From assembly GCA_946481075.1 (NCBI GenBank), contig CAMLMC010000001.1:682001-746000 (forward strand): DNA of 64,000 nucleotides. The letters are read 5' to 3'. This document shows positions 42,849 through 52,563 of this stretch, piece by piece; position 1 is the first letter of the stretch; every line of letters begins with the position of its first letter. The notes beneath the pieces are model-generated. The model saw only the letters and a list, made by a program, of their open reading frames with translations. It did no database searches and was not told the origin of the DNA. The position numbers were made by a program, and so were the translations under genes. Source of the stretch: an uncultured Alphaproteobacteria bacterium (GTDB taxonomy: Bacteria > Pseudomonadota > Alphaproteobacteria > Micavibrionales > Micavibrionaceae).

Positions 42849-43283
42849 ATGAATTTCGAAAAAGTTTTTGTCAGACTTTCCAAAACGGCCTCATACTACG
42901 CAGGCCATCCAGCCGCATTCGGAGCAGCCGCAACGCTGGTGATTGGCTGGGCATTATCGGGGCCCCTGTTCGGCTTTGGCGAAACGTGGCAGCTCGTTAT
43001 CAATACAACAACCACGATTATAACTTTTCTAATGGTGTTTTTAATCCAGAGTTCGCAAAACCGCGATACTGCCGCTCTGCAATTAAAGCTTGATGAACTA
43101 ATACGCGTCACCGAAGGCGCCCACAATATATTACTGGATCTTGAAGAACTTAACGAACACGAACTGGAGAATATTAGAAAACGCTATGAAGAGATTGCCG
43201 ATGAAGCGCGCAACAATATTACACACGGCAAGCCGGATACCGGGGTTGCCAACATTGATATCGACAGGATTAATCCGAAATAG
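42849..43283 (+). CDS. Low-affinity iron permease family-like membrane protein
   Basis: The 144-residue protein from ATG 42849 has two membrane segments (PAAFGAAATLVIGWALSGPL, WQLVINTTTTIITFLMVFLI), then QSSQNRDTAALQLKLDELIR, the hallmark of the low-affinity iron permease (Fet4-like, Pfam PF04120) bacterial family, and a helical charged tail. The fungal transport role has not been shown for short bacterial members, so the function is open. It lies between leuC and the HD protein. Confidence 0.82.
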   Translation: MNFEKVFVRLSKTASYYAGHPAAFGAAATLVIGWALSGPLFGFGETWQLVINTTTTIITFLMVFLIQSSQNRDTAALQLKLDELIRVTEGAHNILLDLEELNEHELENIRKRYEEIADEARNNITHGKPDTGVANIDIDRINPK

Positions 43284-43363
43284 TGATCTATTTTTTCTTG
43301 TTTTCTCCGGCAAATCATGGGATTTAAAGGCGCGTTAACCAGCGCCGCGATAAATTAATTGTG

Positions 43364-44122
43364 ATGCTGAAACAATGGAATGATGTGATGACCGTCCAAG
43401 TCGTTATAGAGGCCCCAAAGCCGCTGAACCTCACGCAACATGCGTCATCATACACATATGATGCACAGAAATTCGCGCGGCTGGAGCAAGCCCTCACCCG
43501 TAAGATAGAACAATACGATCCCGTTTATGGTCCCTATTTGCGTGACCATCTGGAACGAACATCGCGTGCGCTTGAAGAGTTCATGGTCTTTACCGGCAAA
43601 GATGCCGAACTGGCCCGTAAAATTTCTCGCGCCTTCCGATTGCATGATATTGGTAAAATCATGCAGGATATTTCCGTCTGGGAAATGACCAATGAAAAAC
43701 CCGATGCCGCTAAAAAGGCAACCCGTTCCCAGCATGTGTTTTTGGGCGAACAGGTTTTGCATCAAACGATTGCTGAACTGGGTTTGGACCTGACTGCGGA
43801 TGATATCAAACATATCGAGATGATCTCCTTTTTCATCAAGACACACCACGAGCGTATCAACGGCCATGGCCCCATGGGGTATAAAGGCGAGGATATGGAT
43901 GACATTCTGAAGATGGCAACAATTCTCGACGAACTTGATGGCAAGACCAAGCTGGAAGGCACCCATCACAACCTCGATAGCCTGTTCTATGACCTTCGCA
44001 CACGTCACGCCGATCGTTTCGATTCCGGGCTGGTCGAGCAATGCTATGACTTTTGCAAAAGATCGGGGCGGTTTTTTGCCCAGAACACTGCCACGCCCCC
44101 CGCTTACGCCTTGCAATTATAG
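43364..44122 (+). CDS. HD-domain phosphohydrolase
   Basis: The protein has 252 residues from ATG 43364; GTG 43361 and ATG 43388 are alternatives. The HD motif is HDIG in FRLHDIGKIMQD, with a later TRSQHVFLGEQVL and FFIKTHHERINGHGPMGY, close to the HHE and GYP-like steps of HD-GYP enzymes. GYP itself is replaced by GPMGY, so c-di-GMP hydrolysis cannot be assumed. It contains no sensor domain. It sits 24 bases before leuD. Confidence 0.8.
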   Translation: MLKQWNDVMTVQVVIEAPKPLNLTQHASSYTYDAQKFARLEQALTRKIEQYDPVYGPYLRDHLERTSRALEEFMVFTGKDAELARKISRAFRLHDIGKIMQDISVWEMTNEKPDAAKKATRSQHVFLGEQVLHQTIAELGLDLTADDIKHIEMISFFIKTHHERINGHGPMGYKGEDMDDILKMATILDELDGKTKLEGTHHNLDSLFYDLRTRHADRFDSGLVEQCYDFCKRSGRFFAQNTATPPAYALQL

Positions 44123-44146
44123 GGGTTTCCTGATTATTTTCCTTCT

Positions 44147-44752
44147 ATGGAAAAATTTGTCAAACTCACCGGCACCGCCGCGCCCTTGCGCATGATTAAT
44201 GTCGACACCGACATCATCATCCCCAAACAGTTTCTAAAAACAATCAAGCGCGCAGGTCTAGGAATTCATGCGTTCAACGATATCCGGTATAATGAAGACG
44301 GATCGGAAAAACCGGATTTTGTTTTGAACAAACCGGCCTATCGCAATGCCAGCATCCTTATCACGGGTGAGAATTTCGGCTGCGGCTCGTCCCGCGAACA
44401 TGCGCCCTGGGCCATCCTTGATTTCGGCATACGCTGCGTGATCGCCGAAAGCTTTGCCGACATCTTCTATAACAATTCTTTTAAAAACGGCATTTTGCCC
44501 ATCAAACTTCCGAAGGATCAGGTTGAATCATTGATGAAGGAAGCCGAAGACAATCCGGAAGTCCCGTTCGAAATCGATCTGGAAAAACAGCTTGTTATTC
44601 GCGGCAATAAATTCTCTTATTCCTTTGATGTCGACCCGTTCCGCAAACATTGCCTTCTGAATGGTCTTGATGACATCGGCCTGACCGAGGTGAAAGCCGA
44701 TAAAATTACCGAGTATGAATCCCAACGCGCACAGGAAAGACCGTGGTTATGA
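44147..44752 (+). CDS. leuD: 3-isopropylmalate dehydratase small subunit
   Basis: The 201-residue protein shows [31 protein letters not shown] and [21 protein letters not shown], typical of LeuD. It forms the dehydratase with LeuC. Its stop overlaps the leuB start (ATGA). Confidence 0.96.
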   Translation: MEKFVKLTGTAAPLRMINVDTDIIIPKQFLKTIKRAGLGIHAFNDIRYNEDGSEKPDFVLNKPAYRNASILITGENFGCGSSREHAPWAILDFGIRCVIAESFADIFYNNSFKNGILPIKLPKDQVESLMKEAEDNPEVPFEIDLEKQLVIRGNKFSYSFDVDPFRKHCLLNGLDDIGLTEVKADKITEYESQRAQERPWL

Positions 44753-45861
44753 GCGATCAAATCTTCACACTGACAATCCTTCCGGGCGACGGCATTGGCC
44801 CCGAAGTGATGGCCGAAGTGCGTAAAGTAATCGACTGGCTGCAAGACAGTGGGCAGGCGCAATTTAACATCCATGAGGACAAAATCGGCGGGGCCGCCTA
44901 TGACGAATATGGCGTGCCTTTTGCCGACAGCACACTGGAAAAATGCCGCGCGTCGAATGCGATCATCATGGGCGCGGTCGGCGGCCCGAAATGGGATGGT
45001 GTCGATTACAACAAGAGGCCAGAAGCGGGCCTGCTTCGCATACGCAAAGAGCTTGGCCTATTCGCCAACCTCCGCCCCGCGATTGTTTTCGACGCTCTGG
45101 CGGATGCCTCTACACTCAAAACAGAAATAGTAAAAGGTCTGGACATCCTCATTGTTCGTGAATTGACGGGCGGGGTCTATTTCGGAGAACCACGTGGCAT
45201 AGAAGACCTCGGCAAGGGACAGCGCCGCGGCATCAATACGCAAGTCTACACGACAGAAGAAATCCAGCGCGTGGGCCGCGTGGCCTTTGAACTGGCCCGC
45301 AAACGGCGCGGAAAAGTTACATCATGCGAAAAAGCGAATGTGATGGAAAGCGGCAAACTCTGGCGCGAGGATATAACTTCCCTGCATGCTGCCGAATACA
45401 GCGATGTCACGCTGGAACATATGTATGCGGACAATTGCGCGATGCAGCTTCTTCGCAATCCGCGTCAGTTCGACGTGATAGTAACCGACAATTTGTTCGG
45501 CGACATCCTGTCGGACGAAGCGGCTATGTTGACGGGATCCCTTGGCATGCTCCCCTCCGCCTCGCTCGGCGCGCCGGGCACACCGGGATTGTATGAGCCC
45601 GTTCATGGTTCCGCCCCCGATATCGCGGGACAAGGCAAGGCGAACCCGCTGGCCACGATCCTGTCTTTTTCCATGGCCCTGCGCTATTCGCTCGGCCTAG
45701 GCAATACCGCAGACCTTATCGAACAATCCGTACAGGCCCTGCTCTCACGCGGCATCCGCACGGCCGATATCATGGCGGAGGGTTGCACGCAGGTCAGCAC
45801 ATCGCAAATGGGCGATGCCTTAATAAAGGAATTAAAGCAGCTTCAAGCCAAAGCCGCCTGA
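44749..45861 (+). CDS. leuB: 3-isopropylmalate dehydrogenase
   Basis: The 370-residue NAD-dependent enzyme oxidises 3-isopropylmalate in leucine synthesis. It shows [53 protein letters not shown] and [21 protein letters not shown] 44749 is chosen for its overlap with the leuD stop; GTG 44743 would add two residues. A terminator follows. Confidence 0.97.
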   Translation: MSDQIFTLTILPGDGIGPEVMAEVRKVIDWLQDSGQAQFNIHEDKIGGAAYDEYGVPFADSTLEKCRASNAIIMGAVGGPKWDGVDYNKRPEAGLLRIRKELGLFANLRPAIVFDALADASTLKTEIVKGLDILIVRELTGGVYFGEPRGIEDLGKGQRRGINTQVYTTEEIQRVGRVAFELARKRRGKVTSCEKANVMESGKLWREDITSLHAAEYSDVTLEHMYADNCAMQLLRNPRQFDVIVTDNLFGDILSDEAAMLTGSLGMLPSASLGAPGTPGLYEPVHGSAPDIAGQGKANPLATILSFSMALRYSLGLGNTADLIEQSVQALLSRGIRTADIMAEGCTQVSTSQMGDALIKELKQLQAKAA

Positions 45862-45877
45862 AATTGAAGACAAAAAA

Positions 45878-45904
45878 GACCCCGCACAATGATGCGGGGT
45901 CTTT
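45878..45904. terminator. Terminator between leuB and the prepilin gene
   Basis: GACCCCGCA (45878-45886) pairs with TGCGGGGTC (45893-45901) over CAATGA. A/T runs flank both sides, so it can end both the leu operon and the convergent pilus cluster. Confidence 0.88.
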
Positions 45905-45921
45905 CATATTCACGTGAACAA

Positions 45922-46698
45922 TTAGTTCATGATACGGGCGTACATGGCGCATGCACCGCCAGGGACGGCTTCCGCATAGGATACAACACCGGCAACGGTG
46001 ATTGAGCAGCCTGTACCGATGGTTTGCACGCCGCCAAAGTCTGGACGTCCATCATCCATCTTACGGTCGATCTGGGCCGCCGTAATGGAGTTAAAACCGC
46101 CGGATGTTGCCGCAACGGCACCGGGGATACCGTTAAGAACAGCATAGTGACGTCCCGGAGTCAGTGTAGTCACACCCCCTGTGGCTGTAGCCGTATCGGA
46201 ATAACCGATCCACATACCGCCACCGGCACGAATAGCTGGTAGAGTACCGGAAAACTGGCCCGGGTTGGATGGATCGATCCCTGTCAACAGATCAGCCGCT
46301 GTCAGGTGCGTAAAGGCGCGGTGACCTTCCCCTTGGGAGGCGTTGGTAACAGTGCCCGGGCCGCCACCAAGTGAAGCGCCTGTCCGCGAAGCCCCGTTCT
46401 GGATAATAGAGTTTCCATCACCGGCAACGTTACATGGCGAAGTTGTACATCCCGGTAAACGGGTATCTGGACGCAGCATGTCGCCCGGATAAGCCGCATA
46501 TTTTTCCTGGAACGTGTTGATAGCGCCATCAAGCGATTTCAGTTGCGAAACCGTGGCCCCAACACGCGCCGTTGTAATCAATTCCTGACCTTTTAGAATC
46601 CCGCCGATCAGCAGGCCGATAATAACCATCACGATGGCCAATTCGACAAGAGTAAAACCCTGTTCGGAATGGCGGTGAGATGCTACGAGTCTAGTCAT
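45922..46698 (-). CDS. Type IV prepilin-like protein
   Basis: The 258-residue protein begins with a short basic leader and the prepilin cleavage site EQG|FTLVELAIVMVIIGLLI, with Glu at mature position 5, so the prepilin peptidase at 53862 should process it. The C-terminal domain is Gly/Thr-rich, with cysteine pairs (LPGCTTSPCN, TGCSITV, GGACAMYAR). It is the only prepilin in the window and is larger than many major pilins. GAGGAGAGACAG is the ribosome binding site. It is the last gene of the minus-strand cluster. Confidence 0.92.
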   Translation of the reverse strand: MTRLVASHRHSEQGFTLVELAIVMVIIGLLIGGILKGQELITTARVGATVSQLKSLDGAINTFQEKYAAYPGDMLRPDTRLPGCTTSPCNVAGDGNSIIQNGASRTGASLGGGPGTVTNASQGEGHRAFTHLTAADLLTGIDPSNPGQFSGTLPAIRAGGGMWIGYSDTATATGGVTTLTPGRHYAVLNGIPGAVAATSGGFNSITAAQIDRKMDDGRPDFGGVQTIGTGCSITVAGVVSYAEAVPGGACAMYARIMN

Positions 46699-46821
46699 CT
46701 GTCTCTCCTCAAAAAATACAATTCAAATGTGAAAAAAACGGGGGGACCCCCTAGATGCCCAACATATTACACCAACTTTCAAGGCCCGTCCCTTGTAAAA
46801 TGATAAGGGCAATAGAATTTC

Positions 46822-46864
46822 ATGTCATGACATTCTGCCATTGTGAATGACCGTTTTGTCATTC
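46822..46864. promoter_or_regulatory. Paired palindromes upstream of the prepilin gene
   Basis: ATGTCATGACAT (46822-46833) is a perfect 12-base palindrome, and GAATGAC (46845-46851) with GTCATTC (46858-46864) forms a second inverted repeat. In minus-strand reading CAGAATGaC and CAGAATGtC form a near direct repeat. They lie between the AraC-type gene and the prepilin, 15 bases beyond the stop of the former. Confidence 0.5.
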
Positions 46865-46879
46865 TGGTCAACGGGTTGT

Positions 46880-47914
46880 TTAGCTTTTGTTAATAGACCG
46901 GTATTCCTTGGGCGAAAACCCCGTTTGTTCCTTAAAAACCCTGTTAAACGTTGTCATTGAACTAAAGCCCGATTCCATAAAGACACGGCTTATCGGTGCA
47001 TCCGTATCGACCAGAAGGCGCTTGGCATCCCTCACACGGTAATCGTTGAGGATTTGAGGAATTGTCTTGCCGTAATGCTTGTTAATGATTCGCGAAAGGA
47101 CGGCTTCCCCGATATCCAGCTCCCGTGCCATTTCGGCCCGTCCGAAATCAGGCTCCTGATATAGCTTGTCTCTTTCAAAAAGATTTTGTAAGCGTGCAAC
47201 GATTTCCTGATCGTCCGCCGAAATTTCCTGATCGGGCTGCTTACGTGCCACCTTGATCGCCTGCGGATAAATCCTGAAAAGACTGGTGGCGGAAATATAC
47301 ACCACCCCTAGCCCCAAAACATTTCGTATCAGCAGCCATTCCGAAAGATCCAGCCAGTTGCTAACATGCGCGAAGGTCGAGGCAAGAAAAGCTGTCTGTA
47401 TGACGATGAGCGCCAGAATAAGCCAGAACCGCTCTCCCCCGGCATGCGGTTCGGTGACAAGACCGCCCAGCATGTCGCGCCGGAGCCAGACCGCCAGCAG
47501 GGCCAGCGCCCCGGCCACCAGCCCGGAAACATACACCAGATCCAAATCCCCTTTCATATCCCGGTCTATGAAATAAAATGCCAAAGAAAGCGGGATAAGT
47601 ATCAACAACAAAAGATATCTTGCGGGGGGTAAATCAGGTGTTCTGGCAACCTGAAAAATCAGAAGGACACCAAGCGGAACACCCGAGAACCACAACGCCC
47701 ATTGATAAAAAGCATAATGAACGAAATTATCTTGCCACCGCGTTTGCGCCGCATCCAGAAGGAAGGCCCCCGACAGAACTGTAAAATAGGCGATGGGGAT
47801 AATGGCATAACGCCAGTTGCCGGAACGAAACGTCATATAGACAAGGACGTAAACCGACTGGACCAATCCCAGCAACGATAGAATTTCAGCGATGCCGAAA
47901 AAACCCACATGCAT
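46880..47914 (-). CDS. Membrane-bound AraC-family transcriptional regulator (seven-helix sensor)
   Basis: The 344-residue protein has about seven hydrophobic helices in residues 1-220 (for example LGLVQSVYVLVYMTF, YLLLLILIPLSLAFYFI, LVAGALALLAVWL, FWLILALIVIQTAFL). They are followed by a short linker and a C-terminal AraC-type DNA-binding domain (about 245-344) with two helix-turn-helix units: MARELDIGEAVLSRIINK and MESGFSSMTTFNRVFKEQTG. The sensor part likely detects a membrane or external signal. It sits 15 bases after the helical protein gene and directly before the prepilin, so pilin is a natural target. Confidence 0.88.
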   Translation of the reverse strand: MHVGFFGIAEILSLLGLVQSVYVLVYMTFRSGNWRYAIIPIAYFTVLSGAFLLDAAQTRWQDNFVHYAFYQWALWFSGVPLGVLLIFQVARTPDLPPARYLLLLILIPLSLAFYFIDRDMKGDLDLVYVSGLVAGALALLAVWLRRDMLGGLVTEPHAGGERFWLILALIVIQTAFLASTFAHVSNWLDLSEWLLIRNVLGLGVVYISATSLFRIYPQAIKVARKQPDQEISADDQEIVARLQNLFERDKLYQEPDFGRAEMARELDIGEAVLSRIINKHYGKTIPQILNDYRVRDAKRLLVDTDAPISRVFMESGFSSMTTFNRVFKEQTGFSPKEYRSINKS

Positions 47915-47929
47915 AGGATATTTATATTA

Positions 47930-48652
47930 TTATTCTATATTCTGGCAAAGAGGGTTTTGCGCTGCATCATTCTTATCCAGCGTTCTTTTACAAATGATGT
48001 CCAGAACAGCGTTTATCTCCTCGGGCGCCATTTTATCGCTTTCTTCTTTTATCATTCGCAGAAGAATGCCATAGGCCGCCTCCTTGTCGCCACGTCTCAA
48101 CTGAATCATCGCCGGCAATTGTTTGGCCCACATTGCCGCATCGGGATGCAATGCAAGCCTGTTTGCAATCGGCAAGGCCAAATCATAATCTTCCAATACA
48201 AATTGCGCGAGATAAACCGCCTGCGCCGACCAGCGCCATTTCTGCGGGCGATCCACAGCCCCATTTGCGTCGAGATATTTTATCAAATAGCGGACATCTT
48301 CGGGATTTTGAGTGGCCGAGAAATAGTAGGCCGCCAAATACGGTATATAGTTGGAGTAAGGATCTAGCGCATTCGCGCTGAATAGCCATTTTTCCAATTC
48401 AGGATAATTGTAATTCCCCAAAGGCTCAAAGCGTCCGCCCGAACTACCCAGATTTTGCAGGAAATATCCTGTCATGCGATAGGCGACCTGGTCATCGCCA
48501 AAAGCCATCATCGACAAAACATGTTCGCTCGGGGCGGCGGGCACATTCGCCCATCCATCGCGAACATTCTTCGCCTGCATCCAGAAGGATAAATTAAGAG
48601 CAATCGCCATAACGAAGATGGCGTAAAGGCTGTAATATCCTGCGCGCAGCAT
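47930..48652 (-). CDS. Membrane-anchored helical repeat (TPR-like) protein
   Basis: The 240-residue protein has one N-terminal membrane anchor (YYSLYAIFVMAIALNLSFWM, 6-25), then an all-helical region with TPR-like pairs (YIPYLAAYYFSATQNPEDVR, VYLAQFVLEDYDLALPIANR, LPAMIQLRRGDKEAAYGIL). It starts one base after the ABC permease stop, so it is translationally coupled to it. It probably serves the ABC transporter or the pilus machine at the periplasmic face. Confidence 0.7.
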   Translation of the reverse strand: MLRAGYYSLYAIFVMAIALNLSFWMQAKNVRDGWANVPAAPSEHVLSMMAFGDDQVAYRMTGYFLQNLGSSGGRFEPLGNYNYPELEKWLFSANALDPYSNYIPYLAAYYFSATQNPEDVRYLIKYLDANGAVDRPQKWRWSAQAVYLAQFVLEDYDLALPIANRLALHPDAAMWAKQLPAMIQLRRGDKEAAYGILLRMIKEESDKMAPEEINAVLDIICKRTLDKNDAAQNPLCQNIE

Positions 48653-48653
48653 A

Positions 48654-49421
48654 TCAGAACTGCCTGCGCTTTAAATCGATGGCGGTGGCGCAGATAATCA
48701 TAAGGCAGAACACCAGCCCCTGCGCGGCAATAAAACCAAAAGAGATGCTTTCGGGCATGCCGTACAAAATCCATTTCGTCTGCCCCATAAGATCAAGGCG
48801 CGGAAGAAAAATCGAAATAAACTCCATCACTTTCGACGCAAACCGGATAACGCCGCCGCCTTCATTCAGCGCGATGATCCCGAGTATCTGTCCGACGATC
48901 CGGGTGAGCAGATAAAAGGCCAAAACAACCAGAGAACAGGCCGTGGCGCTTTTCATGACAAAAGCAAAAAACATCGCGACATTCGCCATAATGATAAATT
49001 CGACTGTAATGCTGAACCACCATAGCGGCACACCGCCTGAACTGTTTTTTAACTCAAGCAATGCGACAAGCCCACCCAGCAGGAATGAGGCCATCACGGC
49101 CAGCGTGGAAAACGCCGCTGCATGTGTCAGAACAAACCCCACCCTGCCGATTGGTCTGGATAGAAGATATTCGATGTCGCGGGCATCAAAACTGCGCCGG
49201 ATATAATTGATTGTGAAAAGAGTGATACAAACCACGCCGAAAAGCCGAGCGCCAAAGGCTGTGAACACAATGGCAAAACCCGCCCCTTCGCTGAGCGTTG
49301 TCGATCCGAAGAAATAGGACAAACTGAATACAATGGCGAGGGCACCGAATATGGACCAGAACAACTTGTCACGAACCGCCGCCTGAATAATATAGCGGTA
49401 GAGGCGCCAGGCTGTTCTCAC
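48654..49421 (-). CDS. ABC-2 type transporter permease
   Basis: The 255-residue protein has about six membrane helices (LFWSIFGALAIVFSLSYFF, GFVLTHAAAFSTLAVMASFL, FIIMANVAMFFAFVM, SISFGFIAAQGLVFCLMIIC) and the outline of ABC-2 permeases such as NatB/CcmB-like proteins, including FDARDIEYLLSRPIGRVGFV. It starts with GTG. The likely ATPase partner is the ABC ATPase at 55889-56626 in the same cluster. It lies 18 bases after the secretin. Confidence 0.85.
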   Translation of the reverse strand: MRTAWRLYRYIIQAAVRDKLFWSIFGALAIVFSLSYFFGSTTLSEGAGFAIVFTAFGARLFGVVCITLFTINYIRRSFDARDIEYLLSRPIGRVGFVLTHAAAFSTLAVMASFLLGGLVALLELKNSSGGVPLWWFSITVEFIIMANVAMFFAFVMKSATACSLVVLAFYLLTRIVGQILGIIALNEGGGVIRFASKVMEFISIFLPRLDLMGQTKWILYGMPESISFGFIAAQGLVFCLMIICATAIDLKRRQF

Positions 49422-49439
49422 AAGATTACCCCTGTCTTT

Positions 49440-51302
49440 CTAAAGCTGGAAAGGACGACGATCCTGAGAGAACCCGCGATACAGATCCTTATCAGTATCA
49501 TGGATATTGTTCCCTTCAATGATCGTGGATTTAAGCAGGACAACCAGTTCCGTTTTCCGGATTTGATCAACCTGATTGCGGAACAGCGCCCCGACCAGCG
49601 GCATTTCGCCCAGAACAGGCACACCGGTCTGCGTTGCCGATGCACGGTCCTGAATCAATCCGCCGAGCACGATTGCTTGTCCGTTGTTCATTTGAAGAAG
49701 CGAGTCAAACTCCTGCACATTCACGATCGGAATTTGCGATTGAATATCGGCACCGAAGAGTTGTGGCGTGGGATCATCGAAATAGCCGACAATCTGGGTA
49801 ATACTCGGCCTCACCGCCATTGAGATGGTCTTATTCTCAAGATCGATAGACGGCTGGACATTGATCATCACGCCTTCCGGCACCGTTGCAATATCCGGGT
49901 CATACGTGATAACCGCCGGGCTGGTATCTGTGGCCTCCTCACGATCGATATCATATGTGATATAGACTTCGTTACGGGCGACATTAAGAACCGCCGACTG
50001 GTTGTTCAAAACGGTCAGTCGCGGGCTGGCCAGCGCGCGAACCGTTCCAAAGCGGGTTAACGCCTGAGCCACGATGCTGAAATCACCGCTGATGTAGGAG
50101 GCAATAAAGCTCACTTGCGGATCCGCCGCTGGTGTCAACGAAGGAACCAGAGACGTTCCGTTGGATGTCGGGCTGATATTCAAACGATTGCCAAACAAGT
50201 TGCTGCTGGCCCAGTCGATACCAGCGGCATATTCATCGTTCAGGGAAACTTCCAAGACCTTGGCCTCGATCAGCACCTGCGACGTCACAGATTTTTTCAG
50301 ACTATCGAGATATTTTCCGACTTGTTTCTGGATATGTTCGTTGGCAAACACAGAAACCAAACCGGCCTGACGGTTAAGCGAATAACGCGCAGCAAAAGGG
50401 TCTTCCTCACTATTCGAAGCGGCGGTGGCAGCAGAATCATCTTCCGGCAGGGGCTCAACACGCAAAACGGCTTCGGGCGGCTGAACCTGAACGGTGGTGC
50501 CAGCTTCGCCGCCTTGCGCGATCTCACCATCGGCACGAAGGACGACAGGTTCTACCGGTGCAGGGTTTTCAGCGACTGTCGTCACGCGGGGATCGCGTTC
50601 CGTGCGCAGGGTCTGTGCATCCCGGTTGGCGGTTATAATCTGGTCAAGGTTCGTCGCCAATTCCCTCCAGAAATCGATTTGGCTCGTGGATTCTGCGCGG
50701 AACTGGGAGCCTGTATCGGCCCCTTCTCCCGAAACAACAGAAATGTTATTGCCAATCGAACTCGTGTTCGTACGGGTATGGGCAAGATAGTTGATTTTGT
50801 AGATTTCCTGATACGGAGTATCGAGCTCGATTTTAACAGAGTCGTCACTGAACTTGTAACGCAAGCTTGCGGAGCGCGCGATCTTTTCGATCACTTCATC
50901 GAAAGGACGGTTACGCGCTGTAAAAATAATACTGCCGCGAATACGGGGATCGAGTTCAAGATCATAATCCGCCTGCTCGGCCAGTTGATACAGCACATCC
51001 CGCAAAGGAACCGTCTGATTGACTGAAACAGAGACCAACGGCATCGGTTTCAATTTATCCGATGGCGTGGCCATATATGGTTTAAGTTCGGGAATGCCGG
51101 AGTCGACCGCCTTATCGGCAAGATCATTATCGCGCGGCGCAAGCGCATCACGATAATCCTGCGTTTCCATGTCGTTGCTGCGATCGGTTTTGAGGTAATT
51201 TTGGGAAAGATCGCAACCGGACAGTGCAAAGGCAGCAAAGCCCATGAGCGCGAAACAAGCCGCACGACGCATGGTTTTTTGGGGTAACAAAGACTGCGAC
51301 AT
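49440..51302 (-). CDS. Type IV pilus secretin lipoprotein (MshL/PilQ type)
   Basis: The 620-residue protein has a lipoprotein signal ending FALSGC. An STN-like domain (about 90-165, VSVNQTVPLRDVLYQLAEQA) and a linker precede the secretin channel domain (about 330-610), with SQVLIEAKVLEVSLNDEYAA, RTVRALASPRLTVLNNQSAV and VLGGLIQDRASATQTGVPVL. It forms the outer-membrane pore for the pilus. The length and lipoprotein form resemble MshL more than PilQ. Confidence 0.93.
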   Translation of the reverse strand: MSQSLLPQKTMRRAACFALMGFAAFALSGCDLSQNYLKTDRSNDMETQDYRDALAPRDNDLADKAVDSGIPELKPYMATPSDKLKPMPLVSVSVNQTVPLRDVLYQLAEQADYDLELDPRIRGSIIFTARNRPFDEVIEKIARSASLRYKFSDDSVKIELDTPYQEIYKINYLAHTRTNTSSIGNNISVVSGEGADTGSQFRAESTSQIDFWRELATNLDQIITANRDAQTLRTERDPRVTTVAENPAPVEPVVLRADGEIAQGGEAGTTVQVQPPEAVLRVEPLPEDDSAATAASNSEEDPFAARYSLNRQAGLVSVFANEHIQKQVGKYLDSLKKSVTSQVLIEAKVLEVSLNDEYAAGIDWASSNLFGNRLNISPTSNGTSLVPSLTPAADPQVSFIASYISGDFSIVAQALTRFGTVRALASPRLTVLNNQSAVLNVARNEVYITYDIDREEATDTSPAVITYDPDIATVPEGVMINVQPSIDLENKTISMAVRPSITQIVGYFDDPTPQLFGADIQSQIPIVNVQEFDSLLQMNNGQAIVLGGLIQDRASATQTGVPVLGEMPLVGALFRNQVDQIRKTELVVLLKSTIIEGNNIHDTDKDLYRGFSQDRRPFQL

Positions 51303-51423
51303 GATGAAATCCGTGACGTAAGAATCAGATAGAAGAAAGAATCAACACCGCAATATTGTGCGATGATTTGCCCCCACGATCAAGTGACTGCTTTAGGGAA
51401 ATCTATCTGCCAACAGGTTTTTC

Positions 51424-52563
51424 CTAATCCGCGTCGGATATTCTAAGGCTCGAAGTATCAAGATCGCGAAGCGAACTACCTCTGCCCAGCTTCATCTGGC
51501 GCAACTTAACGGCCATATCGCTGGATTTGTCTGACTGACTGATCGCGTTTTCTTCCGAAATATGGCCTTGCGTATAAAGGTCGAGCAAAGACTGGTCGAA
51601 CGTGCACATGCCTAAGGTACGATTTTGTTCCATGATATCGGGTATTTTTTCATAATCTCCACGCTGTATCAATTCGCGGATCAAGGCCTGATTGATCATA
51701 ATTTCAAGTGCAGGAACCAGCCCGCCCTGCAAGGACGGCAGCAAACGCTGTGACACAATGGCCTTTAGATTCATCGACAGATTGAGACGGATCTGATTGT
51801 GCGTTTCTTCAGGAAAGAAATTCACGATCCGTTCAATCGCCTGATAGGCGTTGTTCGTGTGAAGCGTTGCAAGGCATAGATGGCCGGTCTCGGCAATGGT
51901 CAGGGCCTGCTCCATCACCTCACGGTCGCGAATTTCCCCGATCAAGATAACATCCGGGCGCTGGCGCAGCGCGTTCTTCAAAGCCACCGTGTAGCTTTCG
52001 GTATCCACGCCCACTTCACGCTGCGTCACGACCGAGCGCTTGTGTTCATGATAATATTCTATCGGGTCTTCGATGGTAAGGATGTGCCCCTGTTCGTTTT
52101 CGTTGCGAAAGTTGAGCATGGACGCCAGCGTCGTCGATTTACCCGACCCTGTCATTCCGGTCAGAAGGACCAGCCCGCGTCGCTCCATCGACAGGTTGCG
52201 CAAGATTGGCGGAAGTTTCAGTTCATCAAGTGTCGGAATTTTTGAAATGATCCGGCGTATCACAAGCCCCGGCACCTGACGCTGTTTGTAAACATTTACA
52301 CGAAAACGCCCATACGGCCCCATATCGAGAGATGTATTTAGCTCCATCTTTGATTCAAAATCACGCATTTGCCGCGCCGTCAGAATGCCAGCAAGGATTT
52401 CGGAGATGGATTCATCGGAAAGCGCGACATCGTCGATAGGCACCAGCGCGTTATCAATCCGTAATGTGGGCGGGAACCCCCGTGTCAGATAAAGGTCGCT
52501 GGCCCCCCTTTCATTCATCTGGGTAAGGCAGCGAAACGCATAGGGGACGCTATTGTCATCCAT
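51424..52563 (-). CDS. pilU: PilU-type pilus retraction ATPase
   Basis: The 379-residue ATPase has Walker A GMTGSGKST at 136-144, the ITIEDPIEYYHEH Asp box, Walker B ILIGEIRD and LATLHTNNAYQAIERIV. The C-terminal end (QALIRELIQRGDYEKIPDIM, FDQSLLDLYTQGHI) is PilU-like. It starts one base inside the pilT stop (TAATG). PilU normally aids PilT in powering pilus retraction. Confidence 0.9.
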   Translation of the reverse strand: MDDNSVPYAFRCLTQMNERGASDLYLTRGFPPTLRIDNALVPIDDVALSDESISEILAGILTARQMRDFESKMELNTSLDMGPYGRFRVNVYKQRQVPGLVIRRIISKIPTLDELKLPPILRNLSMERRGLVLLTGMTGSGKSTTLASMLNFRNENEQGHILTIEDPIEYYHEHKRSVVTQREVGVDTESYTVALKNALRQRPDVILIGEIRDREVMEQALTIAETGHLCLATLHTNNAYQAIERIVNFFPEETHNQIRLNLSMNLKAIVSQRLLPSLQGGLVPALEIMINQALIRELIQRGDYEKIPDIMEQNRTLGMCTFDQSLLDLYTQGHISEENAISQSDKSSDMAVKLRQMKLGRGSSLRDLDTSSLRISDAD

